NCBI RefSeq assembly: GCF_000956465.1
Contig: NZ_JYJA01000039.1
Coordinates: 1 to 64,000 of the forward strand
Direction: 5' to 3'
DNA: 64,000 nucleotides
From: Microbacterium trichothecenolyticum
GTDB taxonomy: Bacteria > Actinomycetota > Actinomycetes > Actinomycetales > Microbacteriaceae
Positions 27,484 through 36,486 of the stretch are shown piece by piece (within the stretch, counting starts at the first letter, position 1; every line of letters starts with the position of its first letter). The notes under the pieces are model-generated. The model searched no databases, was not told where the DNA came from, and saw only the letters and a program-made list of their open reading frames with translations. The position numbers were made by a program, and so were the translations under genes.

Positions 27484-28893
27484 TCAGCGGCTGATGACCT
27501 TCGGCGCGGCGACGGCTTTGAGCCCGGCGACGCCGAACTCCTGGCCGTAGCCCGAGGCCTTGGTGCCGCCGAACGGCACCATCGGGTTCAGCGCGCCGTG
27601 CTGGTTGATCCAGACGGTGCCCGCCTGCAGGCGCTTGGCGACCTCGACGGCGGCGTCGACGTCGGCCGACCACACCGAGGCGCCGAGCCCCTGCGTCGAG
27701 GCGTTCGCGCGGCGGATCGCGTCGTCGACGTCGGAGTAGCGGATCACCGGGATGGCGGGACCGAACTGCTCCTCGTCGACGAGGCGCGCGCCGTCCTCGA
27801 TGTCGGCGACGACCGTGGCGCGGTAGAACAGCGGGCCGAGCTCGGGCGCGGCCTCGCCGCCCACGACGACCCGCGCGCCGCGCTCGCGCGCGTCGTCGAC
27901 GAGTCCGCGGACGATGTCGAACTGCTTCTCGTTCTGCAGCGGGCCGAGCACGTTGCCCTCGTCGAGACCGCGGCCCATCGGCGACGTCAGCGCCATGCCG
28001 GCGAGCGTGTCGACGACCTCGTCGTACACCGAGTCGTGCACGTAGAGGCGCTTGAGCGCGGCGCAGGTCTGGCCGGTGTTGATGAAGCAGCCCCAGAACA
28101 GATCCTCGGCGATCGCGGCGGGGTCGGTGCCCGCAAGCACGATGCCGGCGTCGTTGCCGCCGAGCTCGAGCGTGAGGCGCGCGAGGTTGCCCGCCGAGGA
28201 CTCGACGATGCGACGGCCCGTCGCGGTCGACCCGGTGAACATGATCTTGTCGATGCCGGGGTGCCCGGCGATCGCCGCGCCCACCTCGCGGTCGCCCGAG
28301 ACGACCGTGAGCACACCATCGGGCAGGTGCCGGTTGTAGACCTCGGCAAGGGCCAGCACCGACAGCGGCGTGAACTCGCTGGGCTTGACCACGACCGTGT
28401 TGCCCATGCGCAGCGACGGCGCGATCTGCCACACCGAGATCATCATCGGCCAGTTCCACGGGCCGATCGCACCCACGACGCCGAGCGCGTCGTAGTGCAC
28501 CTCGGCACGAGACTCGCCTGCCTCGAAGACCACCTCGGGCTCGAGCGGGGTGTCGGCGGCGGTGCGGGTCCACACCGCGCACGCGCCGACCTCGAACCGG
28601 GCGTTGGGGCCGTCGAGCGGCTTGCCCTGCTCGCGCGACAGCAGCTGCGCGAGCTCCTCGGCGTTCGCCTCGAGGTCGTCGGCGATGGCGTTCAGGATGC
28701 GAGAGCGCTCCTCGTGGCCGAGCGCGTTCCACGCCGGCTGGGCCTGACGTGCGGCGGCGACGGCGGCGTCGAGGTCGGCCACGGTGTGGACGGGCGCGTA
28801 GCCGATCGTCTCGCGGGTGGCAGCATCCGGAATCGCCCGCCCCTCCGTCTCGGAAACGGTGATGGCGTCCAGAATCGACGTCGCAACGGTCAT
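27484..28893 (-). CDS. NAD(P)-dependent aldehyde dehydrogenase
   Basis: 469 residues of the ALDH superfamily, oxidising an aldehyde to its acid in the cytoplasm. The catalytic general base Glu is in LELGGNDAG and the nucleophile Cys in NTGQTCAALKR; GPWNWP and FTGSTATG bind the cofactor. The GNDAGIV and AALKR variants are typical of a subgroup acting on small or aryl aldehydes. It lies 89 bases downstream of the FeaR-like regulator on the same strand. With the amine oxidase and permease nearby, it probably finishes amine breakdown. Confidence 0.93.
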   Translation of the reverse strand: MTVATSILDAITVSETEGRAIPDAATRETIGYAPVHTVADLDAAVAAARQAQPAWNALGHEERSRILNAIADDLEANAEELAQLLSREQGKPLDGPNARFEVGACAVWTRTAADTPLEPEVVFEAGESRAEVHYDALGVVGAIGPWNWPMMISVWQIAPSLRMGNTVVVKPSEFTPLSVLALAEVYNRHLPDGVLTVVSGDREVGAAIAGHPGIDKIMFTGSTATGRRIVESSAGNLARLTLELGGNDAGIVLAGTDPAAIAEDLFWGCFINTGQTCAALKRLYVHDSVYDEVVDTLAGMALTSPMGRGLDEGNVLGPLQNEKQFDIVRGLVDDARERGARVVVGGEAAPELGPLFYRATVVADIEDGARLVDEEQFGPAIPVIRYSDVDDAIRRANASTQGLGASVWSADVDAAVEVAKRLQAGTVWINQHGALNPMVPFGGTKASGYGQEFGVAGLKAVAAPKVISR

Positions 28894-28982
28894 GGGATCC
28901 TCCTCGATCGGGTCTGACTCGATTGTCGGAGGATGCGGCGGGCCGCAGTTGACCGCCCGCGCAGGCTGCTTGACCGCCCGCG

Positions 28983-29900
28983 CTACGCCAGGCGCACGCC
29001 GCTCGGTGGCACGCCGAAGTGCGCGCGGAACGTGCGGCTGAAGTGCGCCGCATCCACGAAGCCGTTCGCGAGCGCGACGTCGGTGATCGAGCGATGCGCC
29101 TGCTGCGGGTCGACGAGCATGTCATAGCAGCGCTCGAGGCGGCGGGTGCGGATGACCGTGGAGACGGTGGTGCCCTGCTCGTTGAACAGGGCGTGCAGGT
29201 GACGCACCGAGACGAAGTGCGCCGCGGCGATCTGGCCGGGGGAGAGCTCGCTGTCGGAGAGGTGCTCGTCGATGTGGTCGAGCACCCGGCGCAGGAGCGT
29301 GCCGTGCGCATCGGTGCTCGTCGCCTCGCGTCCGAGGTTGGCCTCGAGCAGCGTGCCCACCATGTCGACGGCGGTGCGGAACATGCGGCGTGCGAGGTGG
29401 GCGTCGAGTTCGCCGGCGCCGCGCGCGAGTGAGGCGACGTAGGGCGCGATCATGGCGCCCACGCCTCCGGCGCCGTCGAGGCGGGTGGCGGTGAGGCGGC
29501 CGATCGTCTCGGCGGGGATGTCGAGCATGACCTTCGGGAACATCACGACCGACATCCGCATCGTCTCGTCGAACAGGAGCGAGTACGGGCGGTCGGTGTC
29601 GTAGATCGCCATGTCGCCGGCGCGCAGCGAGATCTCGCGGCCGTCCTGCACGATGAGCCCGGTGCCGCGTTCGATGAGGGAGAACTTGAAGTACTGCTGC
29701 GGTGCGCGCGCGATCAGGCCGGGAGTGCGGTGGACGCTGTGTCCGTCGGCGGCGATGTCGAAGACGTGGATGTCGCCGGCCACGGCGGCGTCGAGCGCAC
29801 CGCGGAAGCTCTCGTCCTGCTCGGCGTGCACATCGAGCGCGACGACCGCGTGCGACACGGCGTGGCGATACGCCGTGAACGACAGGGGTTCATCTGACAT
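28983..29900 (-). CDS. AraC family regulator, FeaR-like
   Basis: 305 residues. The N-terminal two thirds are an AraC-binding-like (cupin type) sensor, including GTGLIVQDGREISLRAGDMAIYD and the RPYSLLF segment common in regulators of aromatic amine or aldehyde breakdown. The C-terminal 100 residues carry two AraC helix-turn-helix motifs (AAHFVSVRHLHALFNEQG; DVALANGFVDAAHFSRTFR). It is next to aldehyde dehydrogenase and divergent from an APC permease, matching the E. coli feaR-feaB-tynA logic in which the AraC protein activates amine oxidation genes. Confidence 0.9.
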   Translation of the reverse strand: MSDEPLSFTAYRHAVSHAVVALDVHAEQDESFRGALDAAVAGDIHVFDIAADGHSVHRTPGLIARAPQQYFKFSLIERGTGLIVQDGREISLRAGDMAIYDTDRPYSLLFDETMRMSVVMFPKVMLDIPAETIGRLTATRLDGAGGVGAMIAPYVASLARGAGELDAHLARRMFRTAVDMVGTLLEANLGREATSTDAHGTLLRRVLDHIDEHLSDSELSPGQIAAAHFVSVRHLHALFNEQGTTVSTVIRTRRLERCYDMLVDPQQAHRSITDVALANGFVDAAHFSRTFRAHFGVPPSGVRLA

Positions 29901-29920
29901 GGGCTCACCTCACTGTGGCC

Positions 29921-29936
29921 GAATCGTATACGATTC
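29921..29936. promoter_or_regulatory. GntR-type palindrome between AraC and permease genes
   Basis: GAATCGTATACGATTC is a perfect 16-bp palindrome containing GTATAC, the core of many FCD-type GntR sites. It lies 21 bases from the araC start and 126 bases from the permease start. No GntR gene occurs in the window. Confidence 0.6.
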
Positions 29937-30061
29937 GCGAGTTTACCATGCCGAAGCCCGATGTGCCCCCACAGGCAAGGACTCTGCCCGCGGCGTCAAT
30001 CCCGGATGTGCCGGGCTGGGGACGATGATCCGACCCGACCTGAGCATCGAAGGAGCTGCAC

Positions 30062-31585
30062 ATGGCCACCTCAGGCCCCACGACCTCGACGACCCGGACC
30101 GCTGCGCATCGCCGCCTCGGGGTCCTCGCCGTCGCTTTCATGATCATCGCCGCCTCGGCGCCGCTGACCGTCGTCGCCGGCGGCGTGACCAGCGCCTACT
30201 CGGTCACGCATGTCGACGGCATCCCGTTCGGCTACATCGTGCTGGCCGCGGCGCTCGCGATCTTCGCGATCGGCTACGCCGCCATGAGCCGCTTCATCAC
30301 GAACGCGGGCGCGTTCTACTCGTACGTCGCGCAGGGCATCGGCCGCCCGACCGGCGTCGGCGCCTCGGTGCTCGCGCTCATCGCCTACAACGCCATGCAG
30401 ATCGGCATCTGGGGAATGTTCGGCTTCCAGATCTCGTCTTTCATCGAGTCGAAGACCGGCTGGGCGAGCCCGTGGTGGGTGTGGGTGATCCTGGGGATCG
30501 TCGTCGTCGGCATCCTCGGAGTGAACCGCGTCGATCTCTCGGCGAAGGTGCTCGGTGTGCTCGTGGCGCTGGAGTTCCTGGCAGTCATCGTCTTCGATGT
30601 CGCAGCGTTCGCGAACCCCGCCGAGGGCTTCACCGTCGCGCCGATCACCCCGTCCGCGCTCTTCGTTCCGGGCGTCGGCGCCGTGCTCGCCTTCGGCATC
30701 GCCGCGTTCATGGGCTTCGAGTCGGCCGCGATCTACGGCGAGGAGTCGAAGGACCCCAAGCGCACCATCCCGCGCGCGACGTTCCTCGCGGTCGCCGTCA
30801 TCGGCGTGTTCTACGCGATCTCGTCGTGGGCGCTCGCCCTCGCCGTCGGCCCGGCGAAGATCACCGATCCCACCGGAATCACGCCCGAGGAGGCCGGTCC
30901 GCCGCTCTTCTTCAACTTCGTCGCCGAGCAGCTCGGGGTGCTGTGGGTCGACCTCATGTCGATCCTCTTCATCACGAGCCTGTTCGCGGCTCTGGTGAGC
31001 TTCCACAACGCGGTGTCGCGCTACGCGTTCTCGCTCGGGCGCGAAGGCGTGCTGCCGCGCCGGCTCGGCACCGTGCGCACGTCGAGCGGCGCGCCGTGGG
31101 CGGGCTCGCTCGCGCAGTCGGTGCTGGCGCTCGTGGTGATCATCGGGTTCGCGATCGCCGAGAGCGGCTGGAACCCCGAGAACGGCCCCTACCCGGTGCT
31201 CACGCTCTTCACGTGGCTCACGAACCTCGGTGCCTTCGGCCTGGTGCTGCTGATGGTGCTGGTATCGGCCGCCGTCATCGGCTTCTTCCGCCGGGACGGG
31301 CGCGACGTCGGCGCAGGCAGTCGCCTGGTGGCCCCGATCGTCGCCCTCGTCACGCTCGGAATCGTCTGGATCCTCATCCTCGTGAACTGGGACGTGCTGC
31401 TCGGCCAGCCGGAGTCGACGCCCACGACCTTCATCCTGCCCGCGATCCTGCTCGTGCCCTCGATCGCGGCTGTGCTGTGGGCGTACTGGCTGCGCAGAGC
31501 CAAGCCGGACGTCTACCGCCAGATCGGCCACGGTGCCGACGAGGCCGACGCGCCGCACCTCGGCAGCGAGCCGGTGGGCGTGTAG
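30062..31585 (+). CDS. APC superfamily amino acid/amine permease
   Basis: 507 residues with about 12 transmembrane helices. The N-terminal core IIAASAPLTVVAGGVTSAY and helix 6 AFMGFESAAIYGEESKDPKR are typical of amine and amino acid permeases of the APC family. The C-terminus is a short acidic tail. ATG start. It is divergent from the FeaR-like gene and close to the copper amine oxidase and aldehyde dehydrogenase genes, so it probably imports a primary amine or an aromatic amino acid derivative. Confidence 0.92.
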   Translation: MATSGPTTSTTRTAAHRRLGVLAVAFMIIAASAPLTVVAGGVTSAYSVTHVDGIPFGYIVLAAALAIFAIGYAAMSRFITNAGAFYSYVAQGIGRPTGVGASVLALIAYNAMQIGIWGMFGFQISSFIESKTGWASPWWVWVILGIVVVGILGVNRVDLSAKVLGVLVALEFLAVIVFDVAAFANPAEGFTVAPITPSALFVPGVGAVLAFGIAAFMGFESAAIYGEESKDPKRTIPRATFLAVAVIGVFYAISSWALALAVGPAKITDPTGITPEEAGPPLFFNFVAEQLGVLWVDLMSILFITSLFAALVSFHNAVSRYAFSLGREGVLPRRLGTVRTSSGAPWAGSLAQSVLALVVIIGFAIAESGWNPENGPYPVLTLFTWLTNLGAFGLVLLMVLVSAAVIGFFRRDGRDVGAGSRLVAPIVALVTLGIVWILILVNWDVLLGQPESTPTTFILPAILLVPSIAAVLWAYWLRRAKPDVYRQIGHGADEADAPHLGSEPVGV

Positions 31586-31603
31586 TCCGCAGGCGTCGGC
31601 AAG

Positions 31604-31637
31604 AAGGGCGACGGATGCTGCAGCATCCGTCGCCCTT
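31604..31637. terminator. Bidirectional terminator, perfect 34-base palindrome
   Basis: AAGGGCGACGGATGCTG (31604-31620) is followed immediately by its exact reverse complement (31621-31637). It separates the permease from the convergent HNH gene and carries T-ending arms on both strands. Confidence 0.85.
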
Positions 31638-31691
31638 GCTGCTCGGGGCGTGCCGCACCCCCGGTCGAACAGCGGCGAGGTCCGCCGTCGT

Positions 31692-33026
31692 TCAGAAGGG
31701 CGCTTCTGTGCCGAGCCCGTCGTCGATGTGGGGCCGGGGCGAGGGGCGCACCGTGAAGGTGGGGACTTTGCGCTCGGGTTGCACGACGTATCGACGCCCA
31801 GTCGGAGACGTCCACGCCACAGCTCCGCCTGACCCCTCGATCTGCCGGACCTGCCAGTCGGTGCTGTCTTTCACCAGGTGGTGCCCCTTGCAGAACGGAA
31901 GGGTGTTGTCGAGGCACGTCTCGCCGTCGTCGGCCCAGCGGATCTGGTGGTCGATCTCGCACCGGGAAGCGGGCATCGAACAGCCGGGGCCCATGCATCG
32001 GTCGGCTCGCCATCTCACGAGTCTCTTCAACGGGGCTGGTGGCGGGTAACTGTCGCGCCCGACCGAGAGGACCATCCCGGTCTCGGGGTGTGTGAGCACC
32101 CGCATCCACCGGCTGTCACCTCCGCACAGTTCGCGGGCCTTGGACAGCGGGATCGGGCCGATGCCCTCCACGACGGGCGGGTCACCGGCATCGGCGAACT
32201 CGTCGTCGAGAAGGGCGAGGACCGGCACGGTGACGACCACCTGCGCCCGGATGCCGGACGCGGCCGCAGCGAGGTGATCGGCAGACCCGTCGAGGAGGAG
32301 GTCGGTCGCAACGTCGGCGCGGAGCTGGTCGAGTGTGCGGGTCTCACCGTCGGCCTTGCGGATCGATTTCGCCATCTGTGTGAGCCGGCCGTGGATCGCG
32401 TGGATCTCCACGTCGGGCGCGAAGATCCACAGCCCGGACATTCCGTCCTGTCCACGTTCGACGGCGATGCGTCGTTGCGTGAGCGCACGCTGGTGACGGT
32501 CTTCCAGGGTGGTGGCCTGGGCGCTGTCGATCAGGGCGCGCAGCGCCCGACGAAAGGTGCCCACCGGCTCCGATTCTGCCGACGGCATCGCTCGCTCCAG
32601 CAGTCTGTCGCGAAGCTCCGGCGGCGCCTCGTCGAGCAGGTCGGCGATGATCTCGGCGTGCTTCTCGGTGATCCGTCCCGAACTCAGGGCGTCGAGCGCC
32701 GCGGGATACCGGCGTACCAGCGCCTCGGCCTGAGTGATGAGCCGGCCGGCAGCGTACTCCGTCACCCGCATGGCTGCTGCCAGTTCGAGCCGGATCGACC
32801 GCTCGACGATGTCCCGGACTCCGTCGCCGCGGCCACTCGCCTCGCGAAGCAGTTCGCGCCGCATCGAGTCGATCCGCGTCAGCCGCTGCGCCGCGAACAC
32901 CGACATCATCGTCGCCGTCTCGAGGACCAGGTCTACCGCGTCCGGCACGGGCGGAAAGCACTCTTCACCGATGTCATCCGCCCACGCGTCATCCCTGCTC
33001 TCGGCGGGAAGAGACGTTTCGGACAT
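31692..33026 (-). CDS. DUF222/HNH endonuclease domain protein
   Basis: 444 residues. The first 300 are the helical DUF222 region (mycobacterial 13E12-like); the end is an HNH nuclease core with CEIDHQIRWADDGETCLDN and FCKGHHLVKDS, plus a zinc-like Cys pair (CMGPGCSM). Many paralogues occur in Actinobacteria, often within or near mobile DNA; the cellular role is not established. ATG 33026 was chosen because a well-formed promoter ends six bases before it, giving a leaderless mRNA. It interrupts the amine catabolism set. Confidence 0.9.
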   Translation of the reverse strand: MSETSLPAESRDDAWADDIGEECFPPVPDAVDLVLETATMMSVFAAQRLTRIDSMRRELLREASGRGDGVRDIVERSIRLELAAAMRVTEYAAGRLITQAEALVRRYPAALDALSSGRITEKHAEIIADLLDEAPPELRDRLLERAMPSAESEPVGTFRRALRALIDSAQATTLEDRHQRALTQRRIAVERGQDGMSGLWIFAPDVEIHAIHGRLTQMAKSIRKADGETRTLDQLRADVATDLLLDGSADHLAAAASGIRAQVVVTVPVLALLDDEFADAGDPPVVEGIGPIPLSKARELCGGDSRWMRVLTHPETGMVLSVGRDSYPPPAPLKRLVRWRADRCMGPGCSMPASRCEIDHQIRWADDGETCLDNTLPFCKGHHLVKDSTDWQVRQIEGSGGAVAWTSPTGRRYVVQPERKVPTFTVRPSPRPHIDDGLGTEAPF

Positions 33027-33032
33027 GACCAG

Positions 33033-33061
33033 ATCATAGAACAAATATTCGAATCTGACAA
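33033..33061 (-). promoter_or_regulatory. Promoter of the HNH gene, predicted leaderless
   Basis: On the minus strand TTGTCA (33056-33061) and TATGAT (33033-33038) are separated by exactly 17 bases in locally AT-rich DNA. The ATG at 33026 falls at the expected transcription start, and no ribosome binding site is seen. Confidence 0.7.
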
Positions 33062-33078
33062 TGCCTCGGACCGCCACG

Positions 33079-33648
33079 TCAATCCGCTGCTCGCTTCGGC
33101 CGGTATCGCAGGGCGACCGATCCCGATCGGAAGTCATGGCGATCCACGAGCTCGAGCGGGATGCGCTCGCGAAGACCGGCGAGCAACGTCGGTCCGTGTC
33201 CGGCGATGATCGGCTGCACCACGAACACGTACTCGTCGATGAGTCCCAGATCCGCCAGCGCGAGGGGGAGCGTCACGCCACCTGCGAGGAGACCCTTGCC
33301 TGGCTCCTGCTTCAGCCGGTGAACCGCTCGCCCCAGGTCGCCTCGCAGCAACTCGGCGTTCCAGTCGACGCCGGCCAGTGTGCTCGACACGACGTACTTC
33401 TTCGCCCGGTCGATGGCCTCGGCGAACGGGATCTCCCACGCTCTCATCCAGTCCGGCCACGTGCCCGTCGTCGGCTGCCGCCACGCCGACTCCATCATCT
33501 CGTAGGTGACCCGGCCGAAGATCAGGGCGTCGGCTCGTGCCATCTCCGCGGTCCAGTAGCGCATCGACTCCTCGTCGGGGGCAAGCCCCGCCTCGTGATG
33601 GCAGCAGCCGTCGAGTGTGACGTTGATCGCATATCGAAGTGGCCTCAT
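33079..33648 (-). CDS. DHFR-fold (RibD C-terminal) reductase
   Basis: 189 residues of the dihydrofolate-reductase-like family. MRPLRYAINVTLDG opens the first strand and helix; FGRVTYEMMESAW and GKGLLAGGVTLPLALADLGL correspond to the cofactor-binding segments; LIDEYVFVVQPIIAGHG is the family-typical closing part. These small proteins are usually NADPH reductases of unknown substrate, not true DHFR. The ATG overlaps the upstream paralogue's TGA (ATGA), so the pair is co-translated. Confidence 0.88.
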   Translation of the reverse strand: MRPLRYAINVTLDGCCHHEAGLAPDEESMRYWTAEMARADALIFGRVTYEMMESAWRQPTTGTWPDWMRAWEIPFAEAIDRAKKYVVSSTLAGVDWNAELLRGDLGRAVHRLKQEPGKGLLAGGVTLPLALADLGLIDEYVFVVQPIIAGHGPTLLAGLRERIPLELVDRHDFRSGSVALRYRPKRAAD

Positions 33649-34220
33649 CTCGTTCCCCTCCTGTCCGGGTCGTGCTGCACGTCGTACCTCACGTGCGTGA
33701 TTCCCTTGGACGGGATCACGCGCGTCGGCTGCAGTCGGATGGGCGCGTTCGCAAGATGATCGAACAGCTTGACGCCCGAGCCGAGAAGGACTCCCGTGAT
33801 CGCGAGCTCCACCGCGTCGACCGCGTCGGCTGCAAGGAGCTGCTGTGCCACGTCAGGGCTGCCCATGATGTAGACATCGCGGTCGCCTGCCGCCTGCATG
33901 GCCCGGGCGAGCGCATCTTCCGTGGAGTCCACGAACGTGAAAAGGGAGCCATTCCTGAACACCGGCTCGCGCGCCTCGTGCGTGGGCACGAACACCGGCA
34001 TCGGGAAGATGTCCTCGTCGCCCCAGGCCGCATCCCCTGCTCGTAGAGTGCGGGCGCCGAAGATGACCGCGCCGGCGCCCAGGAACTCGCCGCCCACCTG
34101 CGGATGCATCTCCATCGTCGGGTCTCCGAAGGCCCATCCGTGCAGCACGGACAGATCGTCGTCGGGACCCGTGGCGAATCCATCGAGAGACATCGACGCG
34201 TAGAGCACTACTTGCGACAT
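33645..34220 (-). CDS. DHFR-fold (RibD C-terminal) reductase, paralogue
   Basis: 191 residues from ATG 34220. MSQVVLYASMSLDGF and the loop IFGARTLRAGDAAWG mark the same fold as the downstream gene, with GSPDVAQQLLAADAVDAVEL and GSGVKLFDHL ending it. It is the first gene of a two-gene operon with an ATGA junction. Substrate unknown. The start was chosen because upstream codons read through the coding DNA end of the amine oxidase and a TATACA promoter element. Confidence 0.88.
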   Translation of the reverse strand: MSQVVLYASMSLDGFATGPDDDLSVLHGWAFGDPTMEMHPQVGGEFLGAGAVIFGARTLRAGDAAWGDEDIFPMPVFVPTHEAREPVFRNGSLFTFVDSTEDALARAMQAAGDRDVYIMGSPDVAQQLLAADAVDAVELAITGVLLGSGVKLFDHLANAPIRLQPTRVIPSKGITHVRYDVQHDPDRRGTR

Positions 34221-34228
34221 GACGGCAA

Positions 34229-34255
34229 TGTATACGCTGTCCACATTTGTGTCCA
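34229..34255 (-). promoter_or_regulatory. Possible promoter of the DHFR-fold pair
   Basis: Minus-strand TATACA (34229-34234) lies eight bases before the ATG and TGGACA (34250-34255) lies 15 bases further up. TGTCCA recurs in this short AT-rich stretch, so a regulator site may overlap. Confidence 0.35.
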
Positions 34256-34275
34256 GAGCCGCCGTCCGGTCTCCG

Positions 34276-36348
34276 TCAGCGGCCGCAGGCGCACTCCGCG
34301 CCCATGCCGCAGCCGCCGTCGGCGGTCGCGCCGGCGGCCCGAGGCCCGGCGGCGCCCCCAGCCCGGTGACCGACGGCATGCGCCTGCGAAGACTCGGGGA
34401 CGTTCATCGCGGGGTTCACGTCGAGGAAGCCGTAGGGCTTGAGCCAGAACCCGGCGTAGTCCACCGGCATGATGGGCCAGTCCTCGGGGCGCGGGATGTG
34501 GGTGAGGCCGAACGTGTGCCACAGCACGAGGTCCTCGCCGTCGATCGACCGGTCGTCGGACGTGTAGGCCGGCAGCCCCGCGCCGCCCTGGTGGGCGTTC
34601 GGGTACCGGCCGGCGGGCCAGCGCTCGTCGTGGTCGTACGCGGTGCCCCACAGGTGCTTCGTCGCGAAGGCGGCGCGCGCGGCCACCGACGAGGCCGGGT
34701 CGGCCATGAGCAGCGCGGTGGGCTGGGGGAGCAGGTGGTATGCCGTCGGCTTGCCGAGGTAGTTCGTCTTCGAGGCGCTGCGCACCTCCCACACCCGGGC
34801 GACCGAGGTGTCGGCGAGCCGCTGGGCCTCGGCTTCGGTGCGCAGCGGCGTCTCGGTCCAGGTGAACGCGTTGCCGAACGGGTTCGCCTCGCCCATCGGG
34901 ATGCGGGCGGCGTCGATCTCGACGAGCTCGTTGTCCTCGCCGTCGATCGCGACGTCGAGGCGCGCCGAGAACAGGTGCTGGTGCACCGGCGCGAACACGC
35001 CCGGCGCGATCTCGGGGGCGTGCGGATTGGCCGAGCCCGGGTGCCCGCCGCCGACGAACACGATGCCCGTCGCCTTCGCCTCGAGCTGGATCGAACCGTC
35101 GAGGTAGAAGTACCAGTAGAAGCCATAGTCGTAGTTGCCGATCGTCGAGAAGTACGAGACGACCAGGCGCCGCGACCGCCGCACGTGCGAGCCCACCGGC
35201 CCCTGCTCGGTGTGCTTCCAGAGGATGCCGTAGTCCTCCTCGTGCATGCACACGACGTTCGGGATCTTCACCGGGTGGCCGTGGTCGTCGGCGACATGGC
35301 CGTCGAAGTACGTGATGACGCCGAGGCAGTCGCAGCCGAGCTCGAGGTGGTTGGCGTTCTTGCCGAGGAGGTATTCGCCGGCGTCGAAGTAGCTGATCCA
35401 GAAGCGGGTGTTGGACGTGTCGCCGTAGGGCACGACCATCTCGGGCACGCTCGCGCGGGTCAGCACCGGGCGGTCGTCGAATCTCACATCGTGCAGCACG
35501 AGGCCTTCGCGCGCGTTGAAGTCGACGCGCAGCGACCAGTCCTCCCACTCCACACGCGACCCGCTCACAGTGAAGCTCGGGCCCTCGGGCTGCACGATCT
35601 CGATCGGCTTGAGGCTCGTGCGGGCGGGGCCCACGGCATCCGGGGTGTACTTCCCGCTACCCGGGGGAACCGGCACGTCGCCTTCGTCCTCGATGCCGAT
35701 GACCGCGTTCGACACCAGGTCGACGTGCACGATGAGCCCCTCGACGGGGTGCGCCCACGGGATGTCGTCCTCGCTGTCGCGCAGGAACGTGAGCGAGCGG
35801 ATGACGCGGCGCCCGACCTCGTTCTCGCGTCCGACGAATCCGGGGGCGAGAGGCGAGCAGAATGCGAGTTCGATCCGGTCCTCGAGTCCGCGGCGCGTCA
35901 TCGCCGCGCGCCACTCGGGCGAGGCCTTGACGATCTCGGCCGCGCGGTCGTACTCCTCGAACAGATACTGCGGCTGGCCGTACGGCGCCTGCGACGGGTC
36001 GAGCTCGCGCGTCGCGACCACCGCCCCGCGCGAGACGGACACGATCGCCTCGACGAGCGCGCCGGTCGCAGCATCCATCAGCGTCACGTCCACGCGACGG
36101 TCGAAGGGCTCTCCGGGCGACCAGGCGGCGAGCTCGTCCTTGGTCGGCTCGTCGGGCAGCAGCATCGGCACCCGCACCGTGTCGCCGAGGAGGCCCGCCG
36201 ACACGAGGATCCCGCGGGCCGCCTCGATCTCGTCGGCGGTGAGCGGATCGAGCGGATGCCGCGGCTCGGCCTTCCTCACGGCAGTCACCGGAATGAGGTC
36301 CGGGTTGTCGTGGGGCTGGGCGGGCGCGTCGTGCGTGTGCGCAGGCAT
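34276..36348 (-). CDS. Copper-containing primary amine oxidase
   Basis: 690 residues, typical length for CuAO, which oxidises R-CH2-NH2 to aldehyde, ammonia and H2O2. The tyrosine converted to the topaquinone cofactor is Tyr406 in STIGNYDYG. The catalytic base is Asp322 (YFDAGEYLLG). Copper histidines are 456 and 458 (VHQHLF), with the third in THIPRPEDWP near residue 616. No signal peptide, so cytoplasmic. The last 20 residues are Gly/Cys rich (GGCGMGAECACGR), unusual for the family. It would feed its aldehyde product to the aldehyde dehydrogenase at 27484. Confidence 0.95.
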   Translation of the reverse strand: MPAHTHDAPAQPHDNPDLIPVTAVRKAEPRHPLDPLTADEIEAARGILVSAGLLGDTVRVPMLLPDEPTKDELAAWSPGEPFDRRVDVTLMDAATGALVEAIVSVSRGAVVATRELDPSQAPYGQPQYLFEEYDRAAEIVKASPEWRAAMTRRGLEDRIELAFCSPLAPGFVGRENEVGRRVIRSLTFLRDSEDDIPWAHPVEGLIVHVDLVSNAVIGIEDEGDVPVPPGSGKYTPDAVGPARTSLKPIEIVQPEGPSFTVSGSRVEWEDWSLRVDFNAREGLVLHDVRFDDRPVLTRASVPEMVVPYGDTSNTRFWISYFDAGEYLLGKNANHLELGCDCLGVITYFDGHVADDHGHPVKIPNVVCMHEEDYGILWKHTEQGPVGSHVRRSRRLVVSYFSTIGNYDYGFYWYFYLDGSIQLEAKATGIVFVGGGHPGSANPHAPEIAPGVFAPVHQHLFSARLDVAIDGEDNELVEIDAARIPMGEANPFGNAFTWTETPLRTEAEAQRLADTSVARVWEVRSASKTNYLGKPTAYHLLPQPTALLMADPASSVAARAAFATKHLWGTAYDHDERWPAGRYPNAHQGGAGLPAYTSDDRSIDGEDLVLWHTFGLTHIPRPEDWPIMPVDYAGFWLKPYGFLDVNPAMNVPESSQAHAVGHRAGGAAGPRAAGATADGGCGMGAECACGR

Positions 36349-36486
36349 GGGGCCTCCTTCATATCCGCCCCCACTCTTCCGCTCGCGGGCGCCGGTGTCT
36401 TGACTCGGTGCGCAGGAAGCGTGACTGCGGGCGCGACGGAGTCACGTTGCGGCGTGTTTCGGTGCGACATGAGGCGGCGGCGGCCG

